From positions 1 to 9,580 of the forward strand of contig JADGAO010000121.1 in the NCBI GenBank assembly GCA_015231995.1: a stretch of 9,580 nt of DNA, in the 5' to 3' direction. This document shows, one piece after another, positions 6,494 through 9,580 of the stretch (its first letter is position 1; the number at the start of each line of letters is the position of its first letter). A program made the position numbers and the translations under genes. A model generated the notes under the pieces. The model saw only the letters and a list, made by a program, of their open reading frames with translations. It made no database searches and was not told where the DNA came from. Origin of the DNA: Nitrospinota bacterium (GTDB taxonomy: Bacteria > Nitrospinota_A > UBA7883 > JACRLM01).

Positions 6494-9387
6494 TCGCCGT
6501 TGTCGCGCTTATTTTCTCGACGGGCGCCTCCAACGCCGCCACGATCAGCGTCGCCGCCAACGCGCCGGACGCGCTCAACGGAGCCGACGCAAGTTGCGCC
6601 CTGCGCGAGGCGATACAGAACATGAACGACGGAGCCACAACCTACGCCGACTGCGCCAACACCGGCGCCGCATACGGGACAAGCGACACCATAAACCTTC
6701 CGGCCGGGACATATACCAACGCCATCGCCGGGGTAGGGGAAGACGCCAACGCCACCGGGGACATGGACATTATCGCAAACGTCACCATCACCGGAGCCGG
6801 GGCTGGAAGCTCCATCATAGACGGCGGCGCGATAGACCGGGTGATTCATATCGGCGCGGGCAGGATAGTTTCCTTTAGCGGTGTCACTATCCGGAATGGC
6901 TCGATCGCCGACCATGGCGGCGGCATTGCTAACGCTGGAACGCTGACAATCACAAATTCCACCATCAGCGGCAACACCGTCACCGGGTTACTTATTGGCG
7001 GCGGCGGTTTGTACAGTACCGGGGGCGTCCTGAATATCACAAATTCCACCATCAGCGGCAATAATTCCGATTTTGTAAATGGCTATAGCGCCGCCATATA
7101 CATTAACGTAAGCGCCGCAACAATAACAAACTCCACCATCAGCGGCAATACAGGATCGGTAGGCGGAATTTTTGTGCTGGGTGGTAGCGCACTCACCATG
7201 ACCGGTTCCACATTCAGTGGAAATTCTGGGAATGCCTACATATTTGTTGGGAGTACAGCCACGATCACAAATTCCACATTTGCAAATAACACCATCGCCG
7301 GCGCCATGAACGGTGTCATTACCTCTACCGGCAACATTACTATTAAGAATTCAACTTTCAGCGGCAGTAGTCCTTACGGCCTTAGTACCGGAGGGGGAGC
7401 AACGATTACGGTTTCAAACTCTATTGTGTCCGGAAGCGCCACCAGCGATTGCAAGGCTGGATCAAACATAACCTCCAGCGGCCACAACCTGGACAGCGAT
7501 AACACATGCAACCTTATCGCGGCGGGGGACATCCCCAACTCTGCGCTGGCAAACCTCGGCGCGCTGGCCAGCAACGGCGGTTCGACGCAGACCATGGCGC
7601 TACTCACCGGGAGCGCCGCCATAAACGCAGGGGACTGCTCCGCAGGCGCCGTCACCACCGACCAGCGAGGAACGGCGCGTCCGCAAGGCCCTGCGTGCGA
7701 TATCGGCGCGTACGAATTTGACTACTACACGCTTTCCACCACCGTCACAGGAACCGGGACGGTGACGTCCGACACCGCCGGAACGAACTGCCCCGGAACA
7801 TGCGCGGAAAGCCTCGCCCCAGGAACCTCCGTGACGCTCACTGCGGCGGCTGGAGCCGGGTATACATTCACAGGCTGGAGCGGTGCGTGCGCCGGTTCGG
7901 CGGCCACTTGCAACCTGACGATGAACACGGCAAAAAGCGTGACGGCCACGTTCGCGGCTATCTATACCCTTACCACCTCCGTTACTGGAAACGGAACGGT
8001 AACGTCGAACACCGCCGGGACGAACTGCCCCGGAACTTGCGCGGAAAGCCTCGCCAGCGGAACCGCCGTGATCCTGACCGCGACCCCGTCGGCAGGTTAT
8101 ATGCTCTCCGCATGGGGCGGCTCGTGCGCCGGTTCGGCGGCCACCTGCAACGTCACCGTAAACGCCGATACAAGCGTGACGGCCACGTTTGTGGTCATCC
8201 CGCCCGGGGTTGTTCCCGGTTGCACCGACCCTCTCGCCACCAACTATAACCCATCAGCTACGTTGGACGATGGAACTTGCGCCTACACCCTTTCCACCAC
8301 CGTAACGGGAAACGGGACGGTGACGTCGAACACCGCCGGAACGAACTGCCCCGGAACCTGCGCGGAAAACATCACCGATGGAACCGCTGTTATCCTGACC
8401 GCGACTCCGTCTGCAGGTTATTCCCTTTCCTCATGGGGCGGGGCGTGTTCCGGGACGGCGGCCACCTGCAACATAACGGTGACTGCAGCTACGAACGTGA
8501 CTGCTACGTTCGCCATCCGCCCACCCGGGGTTGTCCACGGTTGCGCCGATTATCACGCCACCAACCACAATCCAAGGGCCACGGTGGATGACGGCAGTTG
8601 CGTCTATCCCGATCCCGATTTCGGGGATAACCTCGCAAGCCCTCTCGAGTTCGGAACGGGCGAAGTAAACTCACTCGTCCAGAAAACCGTTACGCTAAAA
8701 AACACCGGCCCGATCTCCACCTATGTTTACGGGCTGGATATTTCCGGGACGCCCTTCTCCATCGTCAGCGATTCCTGCTCCGGCAACATCATCTGGAATA
8801 CCAACACATGCGATATCGTGATTTTGTTCAACTCGTCATCGGCGGGGTCCTTCACCGGATACCTGAATGTATGGACGAATTCGGAGAGGTATAAACCCCT
8901 CCATGTTTCGCTGACCGCCAAAGCTACCGCTTCCATCGTCTCCCCCGCCACGCTCATATCCCCTGCGGACGGCGTAACGCTTGCCGGAACACAGGTGACG
9001 TTTGAGTGGACGGCCGGGTCTGACGCCACCGGCGCGATAGTCACCGACAACGTGCATGTTTGCGAGCAGAGCGATTTTAAGGGATGCGAGACTCCTGCGT
9101 TGACATCACGAAGCGGCGCAGTACCCGCTGGAATAATCATCCTGCTCGGCTTTGCGGCTCCGTTCGGATTAAGGAACCGGCGCATCCGCTCGGCGCTACT
9201 GACGCTCGTCTTTATAGCGGCGGGAGGCGCGACGTTATGGGCGTGCGGCGGCGGCTCGTCGTCTTCGGGCCAACCCGGCAAGTCGCTGACCCTGAAGGCC
9301 GACACGAAATACTACTGCAAGGTGGTCACGGCAAGCGTGAACGGAACAAAGGAGAGCGAGGTAAGAAGCTTTACGACGGGGAAATAA
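6469..9387 (+). CDS. Large exported multidomain right-handed beta-helix protein
   Basis: This encodes 972 residues from ATG 6469 (974 from the less well spaced ATG at 6463). A Sec signal peptide MKLKLAGLFAVVALIFSTGA ends near SNA-A (residue 23). The C-A-L-R-E-A-I-Q motif at 43-50 is the CSLREA-type start found on bacterial surface beta-helix proteins. Residues about 75-330 carry repeated NSTISGN-like coils of a right-handed beta-helix. The segment ending CDIGAYEFD (about 384-418) is choice-of-anchor Q-like. Then come three roughly 79-residue InlB-B-like repeats with conserved cysteines (NCPGTC, ATCN), two GCxDxxATNxNP...DDGxC modules, an ASPM/choice-of-anchor D-like domain (716-821), and an FN3-like domain from about 829 that is split by a hydrophobic insert (880-937) ending in a lipobox-like TLWACGGG (C926). 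The likely location is the cell surface or exterior; adhesion is a guess. No enzymatic site is recognised. It lies 13 bases after the kinase gene. Confidence 0.92.
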   Translation: MKLKLAGLFAVVALIFSTGASNAATISVAANAPDALNGADASCALREAIQNMNDGATTYADCANTGAAYGTSDTINLPAGTYTNAIAGVGEDANATGDMDIIANVTITGAGAGSSIIDGGAIDRVIHIGAGRIVSFSGVTIRNGSIADHGGGIANAGTLTITNSTISGNTVTGLLIGGGGLYSTGGVLNITNSTISGNNSDFVNGYSAAIYINVSAATITNSTISGNTGSVGGIFVLGGSALTMTGSTFSGNSGNAYIFVGSTATITNSTFANNTIAGAMNGVITSTGNITIKNSTFSGSSPYGLSTGGGATITVSNSIVSGSATSDCKAGSNITSSGHNLDSDNTCNLIAAGDIPNSALANLGALASNGGSTQTMALLTGSAAINAGDCSAGAVTTDQRGTARPQGPACDIGAYEFDYYTLSTTVTGTGTVTSDTAGTNCPGTCAESLAPGTSVTLTAAAGAGYTFTGWSGACAGSAATCNLTMNTAKSVTATFAAIYTLTTSVTGNGTVTSNTAGTNCPGTCAESLASGTAVILTATPSAGYMLSAWGGSCAGSAATCNVTVNADTSVTATFVVIPPGVVPGCTDPLATNYNPSATLDDGTCAYTLSTTVTGNGTVTSNTAGTNCPGTCAENITDGTAVILTATPSAGYSLSSWGGACSGTAATCNITVTAATNVTATFAIRPPGVVHGCADYHATNHNPRATVDDGSCVYPDPDFGDNLASPLEFGTGEVNSLVQKTVTLKNTGPISTYVYGLDISGTPFSIVSDSCSGNIIWNTNTCDIVILFNSSSAGSFTGYLNVWTNSERYKPLHVSLTAKATASIVSPATLISPADGVTLAGTQVTFEWTAGSDATGAIVTDNVHVCEQSDFKGCETPALTSRSGAVPAGIIILLGFAAPFGLRNRRIRSALLTLVFIAAGGATLWACGGGSSSSGQPGKSLTLKADTKYYCKVVTASVNGTKESEVRSFTTGK
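6949..7148 (+). repeat. Beta-helix coil repeats visible at DNA level
   Basis: A 26-base unit, ATCACAAATTCCACCATCAG plus CGGCAA, is identical at 6949-6974 and 7036-7061, and recurs with two differences at 7123-7148. The spacings are 87 bp each, i.e. 29 codons, about one or more coils. Each encodes I-T-N-S-T-I-S-G-N. Further, more diverged coils (GSTFSGN, NSTFANN, NSTFSGS, NSIVSGS) continue to about 7440. The near-identity at DNA level suggests recent internal duplication or gene conversion. Confidence 0.8.
7726..8517 (+). repeat. Three Cys-containing InlB-B-like tandem repeats
   Basis: Units at 7726-7962, 7963-8199 and 8284-8517 encode about 79 residues each: TVTGxGTVTS-TAGTNCPGTC, then GTxVxLTAxxxAGYxxxxW, then CxGxAATCNxT and SVTATF. 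This is the divergent InlB B-repeat pattern with four added cysteines, which probably pair as disulfides outside the cytoplasm. Units 1 and 2 abut directly; unit 3 follows a GCTDP module. The stretch ACGAACTGCCCCGGAAC is shared by all three at DNA level. Confidence 0.85.
7963..8604 (+). repeat. 321-bp tandem duplication (InlB-like unit plus GC-D-DDG-C module)
   Basis: 7963-8283 and 8284-8604 are each 107 codons, colinear without a gap, with 80 of 107 residues identical by eye. Each unit runs from YTL through the InlB-like repeat to PPGVV and a GCxDxxATNxNPxATxDDGxC module. The second module has diverged more (GCADYHATNHNPRAT) than the InlB-like part, so it may be under weaker constraint. The first InlB-like unit (7726-7962) lacks the module. 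Confidence 0.85.
9106..9279 (+). other. Hydrophobic, lipobox-like insert within FN3-like domain
   Basis: Within the exported protein, residues 880-937 separate the first half of an FN3-like domain (ISPADG...FEWTAGSDATG...) from its last strands (LKADTKYYCKVV...SEVRSFTTG). The insert has a hydrophobic run (AGIIILLGFAAPFGL, 887-901), a basic turn (RNRRIR, 902-907), a second hydrophobic run (908-925) and C926-GGGSSSSG. The part from RNRRIR to CGGGSSSSG looks like a bacterial lipoprotein signal peptide placed near the C-terminus. It could be a membrane anchor, a hairpin or a processed sorting signal. Confidence 0.6.
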
Positions 9388-9428
9388 ACCCGGATTTTTC
9401 ATTAAGGCGGATTTCGAAGTTGAGGAGT

Positions 9429-9517
9429 GATTCTTCGCGTTTCTCAGAATGACAATGCGGAACATGACTCTTCGCGGAGTTTACCCTGAGCTCGTCGAAG
9501 GGCTCAGAATGACAATG
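9429..9517 (+). repeat. Tandem pair of dispersed intergenic repeats
   Basis: A short form (9429-9454, GATTCTTCGC...CTCAGAATGACA) is followed by a long form (9466-9514, GACTCTTCGCGGAGTTTACC to GGCTCAGAATGACA). Both end in the identical CTCAGAATGACAATG (9443-9457 and 9503-9517). The long form contains CTGAGC (9486-9491) and GCTCAG (9502-9507), able to pair around a ten-base loop. The long form aligns with 1631-1680 and the short form with the minus strand of 1707-1732. The remaining parts of 9388-9580 show no gene and no convincing terminator. Confidence 0.8.
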
Positions 9518-9580
9518 GTCGTCTGTTTAAAACAGTAAAGCCATCCTTGACGCAGGCGCCTATAACTGGTAAACATATAA

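Noticed and set aside
6949..7148. Regular 26-base repeats as a CRISPR array
   Set aside because: The units lie in frame in a long coding sequence, encode NSTISGN coils, and the intervening sequences also encode similar coils. There are only three copies.
8277..8591. Open frame in another frame of the surface protein gene, and similar one at 7800-8249
   Set aside because: These are out-of-frame shadows of the InlB-like repeats; the arginine-rich translation has no recognisable domain.
9388..9430. Rho-independent terminator after the surface protein gene
   Set aside because: A short T-tract (GGATTTTTCATT) exists but no GC-rich hairpin directly precedes it.
9084..9452. Possible small gene overlapping the end of the surface protein gene
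   Set aside because: It is mostly a frame-shifted reading of the real gene and runs into the dispersed repeat; no ribosome-binding site or domain is seen.

Overview
The window looks like a chromosomal stretch from a Gram-negative bacterium, probably an uncultivated environmental lineage of the kind seen in deltaproteobacterial or Nitrospinota-like genomes. This placement is an inference and weak. It rests on the multi-domain secreted beta-helix protein, a hybrid histidine kinase with three PAS domains, and short dispersed intergenic repeats ending in CTCAGAATGACA. There is no rRNA, tRNA, CRISPR array, recognisable transposase or phage gene.

Layout. 1-232 is non-coding and repeat-bearing. 233-1612 (+) encodes a DHH/DHHA1 phosphoesterase with an N-terminal region resembling an RCK/TrkA-N fold. 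1613-1878 is intergenic and holds a head-to-head pair of dispersed repeats and a candidate promoter. 1879-2358 (+) encodes a DinB/YfiT-type putative metalloprotein. 2374-3360 (-) encodes an AraC-family regulator of PchR-like type, convergent with dinB-like. 3361-3641 is a regulatory region with an array of TCCATATC boxes next to the AraC gene. 3642-6455 (+) encodes a membrane hybrid histidine kinase (6 TM, 3 PAS, HisKA, HATPase, REC). 6469-9387 (+) encodes a very large exported protein: signal peptide, CSLREA-type start, right-handed beta-helix, choice-of-anchor Q-like end, three Cys-containing InlB-B-like repeats, two GC-D-ATN-NP-DDG-C modules, a choice-of-anchor D/ASPM-like domain, and a split FN3-like domain with a hydrophobic, lipobox-like insert. 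9388-9580 is non-coding with more dispersed repeats.

The most striking structure is a 56-bp direct repeat (51/56 identical by eye) at 3588-3643 and 6438-6493. The second copy is the translation-start region and first codons of the beta-helix gene. The first copy lies immediately before the kinase gene. The kinase ATG lies at the very end of copy 1 and the kinase stop codon lies inside copy 2, so the kinase ORF is almost exactly framed by the two copies. Copy 1 also encodes a 10-codon mini-ORF that overlaps the kinase start as ATGA, which suggests translational coupling.

How the genes might work together: the kinase and the exported beta-helix protein are adjacent, same-strand and share leader sequence, so they may be co-expressed. 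The AraC regulator probably controls itself through the box array and possibly the divergent kinase operon. The DHH and DinB-like genes look like independent housekeeping or stress genes. These functional links are inferences from position only.
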